From NCBI GenBank assembly GCA_938041955.1, contig CALISD010000060.1, forward strand, positions 30,653 through 94,652: a stretch of DNA of 64,000 nucleotides, written 5' to 3'. Position numbers and translations under genes: made by a program. A model generated the notes under the pieces. It had not been told where the DNA came from. It made no database searches and was given only the letters and a program-made list of their open reading frames with translations. Shown here in pieces: positions 27,317 through 37,152 of this stretch. The DNA is from an uncultured Granulosicoccaceae bacterium. Its GTDB lineage: Bacteria; Pseudomonadota; Gammaproteobacteria; Granulosicoccales; Granulosicoccaceae. Within the stretch, counting starts at the first letter, position 1; each line of letters starts with the position of its first letter.

Positions 27317-28166
27317 CCAGAATACATCTGCCGGTACATCTGCAAAGACACTCCGTAGCGCAATATACAAAGGCTGGGTGTGGCATCAGCGCTTTTTACC
27401 GTTGCAGCATAAATTCCGCTACCGTGTTTTCATGATGTACCTTGATCTGTCTGAGGTTGATACTGTGCTTTCCATGAGTAAGTTGTGGGGGCATCAGTGG
27501 TATCACCTGGCGCGGTTTCAGCGATCCGATTACTTTTCAATTAATAATGACTACGAGCAAAGCATTGAAGTAGCCGTCAGGCAGGAAGTTAAACAACACT
27601 TGAATATCGACTTAACAGGACCGGTATGCGTGTTGACTAACTTTAGATATTTTGGCTACATCACCAACCCTATCACCTGCTACTACTGTTTTAATGACGA
27701 TAATACTCAGCTTCTGGCCTTACTTGTTGAGGTGACCAACACGCCGTGGGGAGAGAAACATCACTATGTGCTTGATCTTCGCTTGTTGCCGGAAGGAGGC
27801 TCGATTGAGTTTGAAAAGCAAATGCATGTGTCGCCCTTTATGCCAATGGACAGAGTATATCGCTGGCGTGGTGCAATCCCGTCATCCAGTTTGCGATACT
27901 CTCTTGCATCGGTAATCAAGAATGCCCGGCCGCCTGGTGGCAGTAGTACGATGATCGATGCACCGGCGGATGAGCTTGAGCAAATACAATTTGATTCAGG
28001 GGTTGTGTTTAAGCGATTACAGATCAGTACCAGGAACCTGAACCTGACGCTGTTACTTTTTCCGTTTATGACCTTAAAGGTGCTTCTGGCAATCTATTGG
28101 CAGGCGTTGAAGCTGTGGATTAAAAAAGTGCCGTTTGTACCCCACCCTCGAACAACCACTGTGTAA
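27282..28166 (+). CDS. DUF1365 family protein
   Basis: 294 residues from ATG 27282, overlapping the flavoprotein gene by 35 bp in another frame; a downstream start such as TTG 27309 is possible. DUF1365 marks are [63 protein letters not shown] and [10 protein letters not shown]. The biochemical function of the family is not established, but it is almost always next to COG2907 flavoproteins and Cfa-like methyltransferases. The C-terminal hydrophobic segment ([19 protein letters not shown]) may contact the membrane. Confidence 0.88.
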   Translation: MWLCKRALLLPSQNTSAGTSAKTLRSAIYKGWVWHQRFLPLQHKFRYRVFMMYLDLSEVDTVLSMSKLWGHQWYHLARFQRSDYFSINNDYEQSIEVAVRQEVKQHLNIDLTGPVCVLTNFRYFGYITNPITCYYCFNDDNTQLLALLVEVTNTPWGEKHHYVLDLRLLPEGGSIEFEKQMHVSPFMPMDRVYRWRGAIPSSSLRYSLASVIKNARPPGGSSTMIDAPADELEQIQFDSGVVFKRLQISTRNLNLTLLLFPFMTLKVLLAIYWQALKLWIKKVPFVPHPRTTTV

Positions 28167-28235
28167 ACTTACTTTTAATACTCATATGAAAAATGCGTTT
28201 ATCGATATTGGAAACTCTAACTCAGAGGAACTTAA

Positions 28236-29645
28236 ATGAGTAGCGGCGGAGAGACTGAAGCTCGTGGCAATTTTGGTAGTGGTGACTTCGCCAATCCTGA
28301 TGCAGGTCGCGCAGAGCAGGTACGGCGTGACTACGGAATAGCGAATACCTCGTTGCCCAAAGGGGTGAGGCGTTGGTCGGGGCTGGTGAGTCGTAAGAGC
28401 GATGATGATTCCACCGCTGACAAATGGTTGAGAAAGCTGGTGCATCGACACCTGGGCACAATGCGTCGAGGAACACTGGTTATTGAAGAGAGAGATCAAA
28501 AGTCGCGCTTTGGTGGCAGCGCCAATGAGTCATCTGCTACAGAAACTTCAATTGGCAGCGATATCAATGCTTTTATAGTGGTTGAAGATCCAGCAACGTA
28601 CAGAGCGATTGCAGTGAACGGTGTTGTGGGCGCGGCTGAGGCATACATGGACGGGCACTGGACGACGCCTGATCTGGTTGCTGTGATTCGCTTTTTTGTG
28701 AGTAACATTGGCGAGCTTAAAAGCATGGATGGCGAGCGAGACTGGTCGAACAAGCTGGCGCTTGGTTTGCTTGAGCGGTTTACCAGAAACAGTATCAGTG
28801 GCTCAAAGAAAAACATCTCTGCGCATTATGATCTTGGCAACGATTTTTTTGAACTTTTTCTTGATCCGACAATGATGTATTCGTCAGCGTTGTTCGAAGC
28901 TGACTCCATGACATTAGAGCAGGCCTCTATAGCCAAGCTTGATGCGCTGTGTCAGAAGTTGCAATTAAAGCCTACTGACCATTTGGTTGAGATCGGAACG
29001 GGCTGGGGCGGAATGGCGTTGCATGCCGCTCGAAACTATGGCTGTAAAGTCACGACCACCACTCTGTCGCAGCGGCAGATGGAGCACACTAAAAAGATGG
29101 TTGAGCAGGCGGGTCTGACCGACAAAATAACAGTTCTGATGAAAGACTATCGGGAACTCACGGGTACCTATGACAAGCTGGTTTCAATTGAAATGATTGA
29201 AGCAGTAGGGCATCAATATTTTTCCGAGTATTTTGCCAAGTGTTCGAACTTGCTCAAGCCTCATGGTTTGATGGCCTTGCAAGCTATTACGATCACTGAT
29301 CAGAGATATGAGCAGGCTCGGAAATCAGTTGATTTTATCCAACGATATATATTCCCGGGCGGCTGCCTGCCCTCTATTGGTGTAATTGCTGAGCAAACTG
29401 CCCGTCATACCGATATGAATGTATTGTCCGTATCGGACATGACCAGAGACTATGCGATCACATTGAAGCATTGGCGGGAATCATTTTCTGAAAATATTGA
29501 TCGAATTCGCGCGCTGGGGTTTGATGAGCGCTTCATTCGCATGTGGATGTATTATTTGTGCTACTGCGAAGGTGGTTTTCGTGAGCGAGTGATCGGTGTC
29601 TACCAGGTGTTGAGTGCAAAGCCTGACTACAGGGCACCGCAGTAA
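28236..29645 (+). CDS. Cyclopropane-fatty-acid-synthase-like SAM methyltransferase
   Basis: 469 residues. An N-terminal extension (about 1-190) precedes the methyltransferase domain with ISAHYDLGNDFFELFLDP and the SAM motif LVEIGTGWGGMALHAA. Then come VSIEMIEAVGHQYF (glutamate and histidine of the active site) and VDFIQRYIFPGGCLPS. It belongs to the Cfa family that methylates double bonds of membrane phospholipid acyl chains. The cysteine of the common MxYSCA motif is serine here (MMYSSALF, S217). That may favour simple methylation over cyclopropane formation, as in furan- or methyl-branched-acid routes. A ribosome site AGAGGAAC precedes the ATG. Confidence 0.88.
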   Translation: MSSGGETEARGNFGSGDFANPDAGRAEQVRRDYGIANTSLPKGVRRWSGLVSRKSDDDSTADKWLRKLVHRHLGTMRRGTLVIEERDQKSRFGGSANESSATETSIGSDINAFIVVEDPATYRAIAVNGVVGAAEAYMDGHWTTPDLVAVIRFFVSNIGELKSMDGERDWSNKLALGLLERFTRNSISGSKKNISAHYDLGNDFFELFLDPTMMYSSALFEADSMTLEQASIAKLDALCQKLQLKPTDHLVEIGTGWGGMALHAARNYGCKVTTTTLSQRQMEHTKKMVEQAGLTDKITVLMKDYRELTGTYDKLVSIEMIEAVGHQYFSEYFAKCSNLLKPHGLMALQAITITDQRYEQARKSVDFIQRYIFPGGCLPSIGVIAEQTARHTDMNVLSVSDMTRDYAITLKHWRESFSENIDRIRALGFDERFIRMWMYYLCYCEGGFRERVIGVYQVLSAKPDYRAPQ

Positions 29646-29708
29646 CCAGGTCAGTATCGAGACACTTTAGTCACGTTGTTAAGCTTGCTGTATCCAGACC
29701 AGAGATAT

Positions 29709-30206
29709 ATGAAAAAAACTATCTACAATGCGCTGGTTTTTAATGTCGCGTGGCTGGCGTGCATACTCGGTGGTAGCACCGGTGCTGTGCCTGTTGCTCT
29801 GCTGGTGATTACGATACACCTTACGTTCTTCTCAGATCACAAAAAGGAATTTTTGCTGATAGTAGTTGTGATATTCATCGGTTTTGTTGTAGATAACTTT
29901 TTAATACGAGCAGGTTTTCTCATTCCACCGGATAACAGCTTCTGGCCTCCATTGTGGCTTATTTCATTGTGGGGATTATTCGCCACCACATTAAATCACA
30001 GCATGAAATGGTTCCAAAATCGCGTTGCTGTATCTGTTGTGCTGGGTGGTATTGCCGGTACGCTGACTTATCTTGCCGGAACCCGGTTAACCGATTTCTC
30101 GCTCAAGCAGCCGTTGCCGGTAACCCTCGCAGTGATGTTTGCTATGTGGTGTGTCATTTTCCCTCTGTGCTTGTATATAACAAAAAAAATGCTGCCAAAA
30201 TCCTAA
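29709..30206 (+). CDS. DUF2878 membrane protein
   Basis: About 165 residues from ATG 29709, with four to five membrane spans and the DUF2878 core: FNVAWLACILGG near the start, FVVDNFLIRAGFL, and PLWLISLWGLFATTLNHSMKWF. Family members occur at the end of Cfa/DUF1365 operons. A longer frame from a TTG at 29676 was not preferred. Function unknown; probably an inner-membrane partner of the lipid-modifying enzymes. Confidence 0.82.
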   Translation: MKKTIYNALVFNVAWLACILGGSTGAVPVALLVITIHLTFFSDHKKEFLLIVVVIFIGFVVDNFLIRAGFLIPPDNSFWPPLWLISLWGLFATTLNHSMKWFQNRVAVSVVLGGIAGTLTYLAGTRLTDFSLKQPLPVTLAVMFAMWCVIFPLCLYITKKMLPKS

Positions 30207-30221
30207 AGCGAATGGTGTCTG

Positions 30222-30536
30222 TTACCTGGAGTACTCCTTTTCAACCAGGGCAATCCTGGTGGTGTAGTTGGAGTACCAGCGGGTTTTACCGAGCGCCTGG
30301 GCCTGTAAATGTTCGGCGTGGTTTTTCCATTGCCGAATCGACTCCAGATCGCGCCAGTATGAAACAGTAATTCCGAGTGAATCTCTGGCTGACTCAACGC
30401 CAAGATAACCAGGCTGTTGCTGTGCGAGTTCTGCCATACGTTTGGCCATCTCGGAGTAGCCCGTGATGTCGTCAGACTGCAGGTTAGTGAAAATCACAGC
30501 GTAGTAGGGCGGTTTGGGTGTCTTGGCAATGCTCAT
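30222..30536 (-). CDS. Antibiotic biosynthesis monooxygenase (ABM) domain protein
   Basis: 104 residues forming one ferredoxin-like ABM domain: YYAVIFTNLQSDD, MAKRMAELAQQQPGYLGVES, ITVSYWRDLESIRQWKNHAEH. This fold oxidises quinol-type compounds or serves as a heme-degrading or signalling domain. It is convergent with DUF2878 (15 bp gap) and is transcribed alone. Confidence 0.85.
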   Translation of the reverse strand: MSIAKTPKPPYYAVIFTNLQSDDITGYSEMAKRMAELAQQQPGYLGVESARDSLGITVSYWRDLESIRQWKNHAEHLQAQALGKTRWYSNYTTRIALVEKEYSR

Positions 30537-30699
30537 CGTGATCCTTCTTTATGGTATTTAGTTGCAATGGTTTTGCATTGTGGTGAATAGCCTAATATGA
30601 TCGCAGTCCGAATAATACAGTTGTCGCATTGAAGGTTGAATCTGTAAGGAAAAATGCCTGGCGTGCAGTACACGCTACCGCGACATATATCGAGACAGT

Positions 30700-31188
30700 A
30701 TGACATCACCAGATTCAGAAACCGTTCGAAAGGCATTTGGCCATTTTGCCACGGGAGTAACCATTGTCACTGCGATAGACAATGAGGGTAAAAGTGTTGG
30801 AATGACTGCAAGCAGTTTTAATTCTGTATCGCTGGATCCACCTATGGTGTTGTGGAGTGCTGGGGCACAGGCGTCTGAATTTGAGGTTTTCTCAAAGTGC
30901 CGGAAGTTTGCGGTGCATGTACTGAGCGCAACACAGGTGGAATTATCTAATCGGTTTGCGACGCCGGGTATTGAAAAATTTGATGGGATTGACTGGCAGA
31001 TGTCATTGCAACAATTGCCGGTGATTGCTGGTTGTCCGTTATGTCTGCAGTGCGAAACTGTGGATCGTCATGATGCTGGCGATCATAAAATATTGATAGG
31101 GCGGGTCATAGGCGTGGATATTAATTCCGATGATCCGCCGTTGCTCTATTACGGCAGTTCGTATCATCAGCTAGGAGAGAGTCTCTAG
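30700..31188 (+). CDS. Flavin reductase family protein (FMN-binding split barrel)
   Basis: 162 residues with the flavin reductase/NTAB fold: FGHFATGVTIVTA, VGMTASSFNSVSLDPPMVLW for FMN binding, FAVHVLSATQVELSNRFA and the C-terminal PLLYYGSSYHQLG. Members supply reduced flavin to two-component monooxygenases or reduce flavin directly. No monooxygenase gene is adjacent apart from the unrelated ABM protein on the other strand, so its partner is unknown. Confidence 0.88.
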   Translation: MTSPDSETVRKAFGHFATGVTIVTAIDNEGKSVGMTASSFNSVSLDPPMVLWSAGAQASEFEVFSKCRKFAVHVLSATQVELSNRFATPGIEKFDGIDWQMSLQQLPVIAGCPLCLQCETVDRHDAGDHKILIGRVIGVDINSDDPPLLYYGSSYHQLGESL

Positions 31189-31227
31189 CAACTACGGCCT
31201 GCCGGGTGATTTCATCAGTTTCTTCTT

Positions 31228-33990
31228 CTACTGAAGGCCGTGCTCTACAAGGATCTGATCGCATTCGGCCATTGCACGTTTGACTAACTGATGCAGTACC
31301 AGCGATGTGTGTTGAATTGCCTGCCGGTTTTTACTGATGCAATGATCCTCCAATGCTTTAGCCGTCGCGGTTATGTGTTGAATCCCACACAACGCGGAGC
31401 TGCCTCTTAAAGAGTGTGCGGCGAAATAGAGCGCTTTGGTGTCGATGAGCGTTGCAGTGGGACTGATTGTATCAAGGCATTGTGCCAGTTCCTTTTTGTA
31501 CAAGGCGATAGTGCGCAATGCGGCCTGTTGATCACCGAGCATTGCTCGTGTGCAAACCTCAAGGCTCACAAGTGTGTCTGATAATATTTTTTCATTGTCG
31601 GGATTAAATGTTAATTCAACCTGTTCAGTGGATTGCAAATTTGGTGTTGTCCAGTGGGTAAGCAAAGTGGTGACGTGATCGATGGTGACCGGTTTGGTAA
31701 TAAGATCATTAAAGCCATAGTGTATGGCTTTTTCTTTTGTGCTTTTGTACGCATCTGCGGTGACTGCGATTAGCGGTGTGTCAGCGTTGTAGTGGCATTG
31801 CCTGCGAATTTCTTGTGCGACATAGAAGCCGTCAAGTTCCGGCATGTGTAGATCAACCATAATGAGATCAAAATGTTGCTGACTGGAAATTTGAATGCCT
31901 TCGGCGGCGGAGTGTGCGTAGCTTGCAGAAATATTTAGATATTCGAAATAACGTGTTAGCAATTGTATATTTATATTTTGATCGTCAATGGCGAGTACTT
32001 TACAGTGATCTCTGTTGAGGTTGATCTTCTTCGGTACCTGGCTTTGGTGATGAGTAGAGCTGTAGAATAATTCCCCTTCCACTGTGGTGTTAAAAGATGT
32101 CTGCAAATCAGTCAGTGAAGGGGTGCGCACGATGTACCCGTCAAATTGCAACGCAGTCAATCTGATTCTTACCGAGCTGGAAGTTTGGCTGACGAGTGCA
32201 ATTTTTCTTTTGAATTTCTGGTGGTGAGCGGGTAGTAATTCGGCAAGGTCGCCACTGGGTAGCAGTGTGTTTGGTATGTTCAGCAGCAGGGTGTCACTGT
32301 CATTTGACAAACGAAAGCCCGCTGCCTTTAGTAGTGCTTCATTGTGGGGTTTTAACGGTTCATAGTAGTCAATGTAGCTTAGTTCAAGGTCTGTCTGTGT
32401 TCGCTTATCAACGATGTGCGATCCGAGTGGCAGCGTTGCTTTTACTGTAAAAGTGGAGCCTTTGCCAACCTCGCTGCGGAGTTCGATGGTGCCATTCATA
32501 AGGTCAACAATCTCTCTGCATATATGCAATCCCAGCCCGCTTCCGCCGTGGGAGCGAGTTGTGGACATATCGATTTGTGTAAATGCAGAAAATATACTTT
32601 CAAATTTACTTTCTGGAATGCCGATGCCGGTGTCGATCACAGAGAATTGCAATTCGCATTGATCAGCGTCGATTAGTGTGCAATCAATGATCAGGGCGAC
32701 ATGCCCGGTGTCGGTGAACTTTATGGCGTTGATCAGCAAGTTCACCATAATCTGCTTTAGACGTAGAGAATCTACAATAATATGACGGTTGTCAGGCGGG
32801 GTTGTGCTGCCAATGAAAAGAGAAATACCTTTATCTACTGCCAGGCCGGTTACGGTGAAATTTACTTCACTGAGCAATTGTTGGAGATCAGTTTCTCTTG
32901 TATCCAGTTTTAACTCGCCAGACTCTATTCGACTTATATCCAGAATTTCGTCAATCAATGACAGTAGTGTATTTGAAGATTGATGTATGACTTTTACATG
33001 TTCTGTTTGCTCTTCGCTCATTGATGAATGATTTAGTAATGACATGGTGCCGACGATGGTATTCATCGGGCTGCGAATTTCGTGGCTCATGTTGGCCAGA
33101 AAATCCGATTTAAACGCGCTGGCTAGTTCCGCTTCTTCGCGAGCTTGTTCTAACTGTTTGTTTTGAGACTCGAGCTTTTCTAACGTATTTTTGAGTTCTT
33201 CAGTCGCGAGCTCTGTGGCACGCCGTAGTTTTTTATGAAATGACTGAAGCTCTGTTGACAGGTGGTCTACGCCGCGACCGAGTTCGCCGAGTTCGCCACT
33301 GGCGTCAATGTGTTTAATCTCTGCATACTTGTTGTTTGCCAGTAGTCCGACATTTTTCGTAATCAAGCGTACCGGTCGGGTTACAGAATTCGCAAGGATG
33401 ATAGCGGCGGGAATCGTCACCAGTATTGCCAAAAGTGCGATGATCAGACCCTGCTTGATGACCTGGAGCTGCTGTTGGTACGCGCTGCTGAGGTTTACTG
33501 TCAGGGTCAGATTACCAATCAGATCTTCAGCTGGATTGATCGGCATGGCTTCAGTCTGAAAATATGGATCTTCGTATTCCGAGAGGTCGGTTCGTATGAC
33601 GGGTACTGTGATTTCACTGATTAAAGGTTGTGCTTGAATCCAGGCTCGCAGCGCCATACCTAGCGAGCTGATCCGGTAGGTTTCCGGGTCTGTGGTGTGT
33701 AGTTGACCAATGGTTATCCCTGAATCATTGGTGAACTTTATTGCCGCGATGGTCGGTTCATTCAGGACTGGCTGAGAAATGCTTCGTAGCAGCGCGCTGT
33801 TGTCTGATGCGATAGCGAACTCACTGGTGTGAGCGAGGCCCTGGGCTAATATTTTTGCATTCTGAAGATCTTCAGATTCAATCTCACTGATTCTGTTTAT
33901 TACGATGGATGCGGTGACCAGTATGGCAACGATGAGTGCTGGCAACAGTGCAATGATTAGCATGCGATTGTGAATAGAGAGACGCTTCAT
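31228..33990 (-). CDS. BarA-like hybrid sensor histidine kinase
   Basis: 920 residues: membrane span (about 9-32), periplasmic sensor (33-178), second span (180-200), HAMP, coiled coil, and HisKA with H303 (SHEIRSPM). HATPase boxes include NAIKF, DTGIGIP and GGSGLGL. A receiver domain has D669-D670, phospho-acceptor D713 and K766, and a C-terminal Hpt has H859 (AAHSLRGSSA). Residues 530-640 look like a second, degenerate receiver. Length and layout match BarA/GacS-type kinases, whose phosphorelay ends on a separate regulator not found here. The gene overlaps the periplasmic binding protein gene by 4 bp and is third in an operon with a TonB receptor, so its sensor probably reads that protein. 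Confidence 0.88.
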   Translation of the reverse strand: MKRLSIHNRMLIIALLPALIVAILVTASIVINRISEIESEDLQNAKILAQGLAHTSEFAIASDNSALLRSISQPVLNEPTIAAIKFTNDSGITIGQLHTTDPETYRISSLGMALRAWIQAQPLISEITVPVIRTDLSEYEDPYFQTEAMPINPAEDLIGNLTLTVNLSSAYQQQLQVIKQGLIIALLAILVTIPAAIILANSVTRPVRLITKNVGLLANNKYAEIKHIDASGELGELGRGVDHLSTELQSFHKKLRRATELATEELKNTLEKLESQNKQLEQAREEAELASAFKSDFLANMSHEIRSPMNTIVGTMSLLNHSSMSEEQTEHVKVIHQSSNTLLSLIDEILDISRIESGELKLDTRETDLQQLLSEVNFTVTGLAVDKGISLFIGSTTPPDNRHIIVDSLRLKQIMVNLLINAIKFTDTGHVALIIDCTLIDADQCELQFSVIDTGIGIPESKFESIFSAFTQIDMSTTRSHGGSGLGLHICREIVDLMNGTIELRSEVGKGSTFTVKATLPLGSHIVDKRTQTDLELSYIDYYEPLKPHNEALLKAAGFRLSNDSDTLLLNIPNTLLPSGDLAELLPAHHQKFKRKIALVSQTSSSVRIRLTALQFDGYIVRTPSLTDLQTSFNTTVEGELFYSSTHHQSQVPKKINLNRDHCKVLAIDDQNINIQLLTRYFEYLNISASYAHSAAEGIQISSQQHFDLIMVDLHMPELDGFYVAQEIRRQCHYNADTPLIAVTADAYKSTKEKAIHYGFNDLITKPVTIDHVTTLLTHWTTPNLQSTEQVELTFNPDNEKILSDTLVSLEVCTRAMLGDQQAALRTIALYKKELAQCLDTISPTATLIDTKALYFAAHSLRGSSALCGIQHITATAKALEDHCISKNRQAIQHTSLVLHQLVKRAMAECDQILVEHGLQ

Positions 33991-34886
33991 GATTGAAAGT
34001 CTCCGTCAACAAATGTGGCGCTGGTATCGATTTGCCGTTGTGGGGCAAGGTTTAGAGATCGTGAGATGCCTTCGTTGACTTTAATTGAGAAATACTTTGG
34101 TATGAAGATGCTCTGAAAGGTACCCGGAAAGCCTGATGCTATTATTTCTGCTGTTTGGCGGATAAGCTGATCGGGACTAGACCAGTTGGTCATTAAAGCA
34201 CCTGCTTCAACATAGCTTCTGCTATAACCAATCACAGGCTTCGCGTAGCCGTAGGTGGTGAGTAACATGGTGCGCAGCGTCGAACTGCTGTAAACCAGCG
34301 GGTCGGGTAGCGCGAGTAGTGCGTCTGCATTTTTAAGTGCCGAGCGGATTTGCCGAGCAATAGGGCGCTGCGGGTTAAACTGAGTGGCGCTGATTGAACG
34401 CAGCTGAGCCTCAGAAAGCGTGTCCGGATCGGAGGTGAGTAGGGCGAACTCCTTTAAGGACGGAAACAGATGTTGTGCAACATTGATCTGGCGTTGCAAT
34501 GGTTGATCTACCACAATTGCTGCAATGTGTCGGGCGGAACTTGACGGGTTTTCTATGTTCTGGAAGGCGTATTTTGATAGGAGTGAACACAAAACGGGGT
34601 TCTGATCAAAATGAGTGATTGCGATTTTGCAGCCATTAAAGCCAAGCCCGACAATTACTTGGTCGTCTGATTTAAGTGCAGGTAAGTCGGCAGGTGTGAA
34701 AATTTGATGTTCAATTTTTGTGAACTCGGTTTTCAGTGCGTGCCGCGTTGTTGCCTCGATTCTTTCAGGGACATCGACAATAACAATGATGTTGTTTTCG
34801 GCGAGAATAGAATTGCTTTGGCAACACAGAAATATAGCGAGTAGCTTCGCTAAAATGTTATTTCTTTTTTTGCCCTTCGTACTCAT
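33987..34886 (-). CDS. Periplasmic ABC-type substrate-binding protein (PF04392-like)
   Basis: 299 residues with a signal peptide (KLLAIFLCCQSNSILA, cleavage near residue 29). The body is a two-lobed binding protein of the TrpX/ABC_sub_bind kind: HIAAIVVDQPLQRQINVAQHL, EFALLTSDPD, and the signature ADALLALPDPLVYSSSTLRTMLLTTYGYAKPVIGYSRSYVEAGALM. There are no ABC permease or ATPase genes nearby; instead it overlaps the hybrid kinase gene by 4 bp and follows a TonB receptor. This suggests a sensory role: binding a ligand and presenting it to the kinase. Confidence 0.82.
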   Translation of the reverse strand: MSTKGKKRNNILAKLLAIFLCCQSNSILAENNIIVIVDVPERIEATTRHALKTEFTKIEHQIFTPADLPALKSDDQVIVGLGFNGCKIAITHFDQNPVLCSLLSKYAFQNIENPSSSARHIAAIVVDQPLQRQINVAQHLFPSLKEFALLTSDPDTLSEAQLRSISATQFNPQRPIARQIRSALKNADALLALPDPLVYSSSTLRTMLLTTYGYAKPVIGYSRSYVEAGALMTNWSSPDQLIRQTAEIIASGFPGTFQSIFIPKYFSIKVNEGISRSLNLAPQRQIDTSATFVDGDFQS

Positions 34887-34978
34887 TTACTGAGGCGAAT
34901 CCTTCGCGTTGGGGATGATAAACAACTCTTGTAAAACTACGTTTGTTTTATTGGCAGTCTTGATATTGCAGTTTACTA

Positions 34979-36970
34979 TTACCAGTTTAGTGAGAAGCCC
35001 GCAGAGTAGGTGTTCTTGATTTTGTTGCGCTCTACATAGTCCACGTTTTTCCCGGGAAACTGCTGTGTCTGAAAAAATATATTAAAATCAGCGCCGCCAA
35101 TATCGAATGAACGCGCCAGACGCAGGTCAAGTCGATTCATTCGGGAAGTATCAGCTACATCGTCCCAGATCCAGTCACTGCTGTGATAGTACTCAGCGCT
35201 CATTGAGAAACCATTGTCATTGCGAACACTGCCGAATAAAGAAAGCGTATGTTCAGGTGTCAACATTCGCGCAGCGAGTGCTGTGTCAAACTCAAATGAG
35301 TAAGAGTAGGCGCCGCGTAGTCGAATGTTCTGGTTCGGATTAAATTCAATTTGCAGTTCCAGGTTGGTCATTTTGGCGCTGAAGTCTTCGTTGTCATACT
35401 GCCTTACCGCGCCGTCAAAAGTGTCGGATGGAAGTTCTGCCGCGAAGTTGTATATTTTATTGCTAACAATTTGTCTTGCAATTTTTGCGTCGAATGTTAG
35501 ATCGGTTTTTCGCAAAACGGCCGTATAGCCGAGCTCGTACACATCGATTGTTTCGGGCTGCAATCCGGGAGATCCGATGAGGGCTGTGTCTGTGAGTGAT
35601 AATGCCAGCGCCGGTACGTTGCCTGTGGTGGTAACGTTTCCTTCCGTTTCCAGTAATAGCGGAGTGCGCTCACCACGTGAATAACTTAATCGAAAGCTCC
35701 TGTTTGGCTGGTATCGATAGATGGCTGCAAATCTTGGTAGCAGTGTGCTATCTCTGATGGTGTTGTTTTCAAACATCAGCCCGGTGTTTAAAAGGAACTT
35801 GGGGTGAGGTGCGTATTCTGAATTAAAGAATGCCCGGCCGGTGTAGATTTCATGTTGCCTGGTATCGTTAAATAAATAAGCGCCTTTTACAGAATCGTAC
35901 CGCAGCGCGGCTCCGGTATTGATTCTGTGATTGTTATTTAACCGCCTTGTACGTTCGAACTCAATTTCGTGACGAGCTGAAACGGCGTATCGATTCAAAG
36001 GAACCTCTAGATTGATACCACTGAACTGAGGGTCTCTGAGTGTTTCACCTAAGTCGTATAGAAATAGCCCGGTTTCATTCATGCTGAAGCGAGAATAGTG
36101 ATAACTAAGGCTGTCTGAGCTTTCGCTTGAGCTTGCACGTTCCCAGTTGATGCGGGTAAAGCCGTTTCTGATATCGCGATAGGGAGTAAGGTCACCAGTT
36201 GTAACCACATTGTTGAGCTCTATATAGCCAGAGCGTGTGAAGCCTGCGTCAAATTCAAGCTTTTCGCTGTTGTTGATTTGCCAGCTTGAATACAAGGTGG
36301 CTCGTTTGTCTCTCTCTGTATCTGGCAAATTGTCATAGCCCTCGCTGTGGGCTGCCTCTGCTGTAATCCGGTAGTCGATGTTGTCTTTGGAGCCAGAGCC
36401 GCTGATTGTGGCTTTGCCGAACTCATTTCCACCTGCCTCGGTCTTTACTATCCAGCCTCGGTGTGATGCTGCAGGGGTGGTGGTGATACTGATCACCGCG
36501 AAGTATGAATTGGGGCCAAAAGTGGCGGCATTTGGTGATCTCACCACCTCAATACGCTCGACATCACTCAATGAAATGGGAAGGTCGCCCCACGGAATGC
36601 CGCCGTATAACGGGATATAGGCAGGGCGACCATCAATGATGAGTTGTATTTGCGGATTGAAACGGGTGCTTTGCCCGTGATAAGTGGCGACCGGATAGCC
36701 ATGCAGCAGACGACTGACTTGAAAGCCGGGTACCAGCAATAGCAGATCAACAATGCTTGTGGCGCCAGACTGTTCTATTAGTTCCCGATCGAGGACCGTG
36801 ATCGCGGTCGGCGCCTCGGTAATGGGCTGCCTGAGTCGCGACGGGGAGATGACCACAGACACGTCATCTTGTTCGTACCAGGACTGTGTCTGGCTAATCG
36901 CTGGAGTCCCCGCTGCCAAACACAACCACCACGTGAGCAGAACGCCGATAATCGATGTTCGGTGATTCAA
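34979..36970 (-). CDS. TonB-dependent outer-membrane receptor
   Basis: About 663 residues. The start is taken as TTG 36970, with AAGGAG nine bases upstream; the ATG at 36979 directly abuts that site. A signal peptide runs to about AISQ. The plug domain follows (EAPTAITVLDRELIEQSGATSIVDLLLLVPGF; VERIEVVRSPNAATFGPNSYFAVISI), then a 22-strand-type barrel ending in an aromatic-rich strand YSAGFSLNW. It is the first gene of an operon with a periplasmic binding protein and hybrid kinase. The ligand is unknown; nothing specifically points to iron or cobalamin. Confidence 0.9.
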   Translation of the reverse strand: MNHRTSIIGVLLTWWLCLAAGTPAISQTQSWYEQDDVSVVISPSRLRQPITEAPTAITVLDRELIEQSGATSIVDLLLLVPGFQVSRLLHGYPVATYHGQSTRFNPQIQLIIDGRPAYIPLYGGIPWGDLPISLSDVERIEVVRSPNAATFGPNSYFAVISITTTPAASHRGWIVKTEAGGNEFGKATISGSGSKDNIDYRITAEAAHSEGYDNLPDTERDKRATLYSSWQINNSEKLEFDAGFTRSGYIELNNVVTTGDLTPYRDIRNGFTRINWERASSSESSDSLSYHYSRFSMNETGLFLYDLGETLRDPQFSGINLEVPLNRYAVSARHEIEFERTRRLNNNHRINTGAALRYDSVKGAYLFNDTRQHEIYTGRAFFNSEYAPHPKFLLNTGLMFENNTIRDSTLLPRFAAIYRYQPNRSFRLSYSRGERTPLLLETEGNVTTTGNVPALALSLTDTALIGSPGLQPETIDVYELGYTAVLRKTDLTFDAKIARQIVSNKIYNFAAELPSDTFDGAVRQYDNEDFSAKMTNLELQIEFNPNQNIRLRGAYSYSFEFDTALAARMLTPEHTLSLFGSVRNDNGFSMSAEYYHSSDWIWDDVADTSRMNRLDLRLARSFDIGGADFNIFFQTQQFPGKNVDYVERNKIKNTYSAGFSLNW

Positions 36971-37152
36971 CGTTACCATCTCCTTATGACTCCAGTCGTT
37001 TATACTAGCATGGCTCGGAATCCCGGAAAGTTGGCCGGATAGAAGGATTTTTCCTTTGTGCTGCGCCGGCAAATGCCGGGTTTCGTGCTGCTGTGGCTGT
37101 GCCTTTGTGTCAGCACAGATCCCTACCCCTCTCTCTTAGGAATGAATATTAA

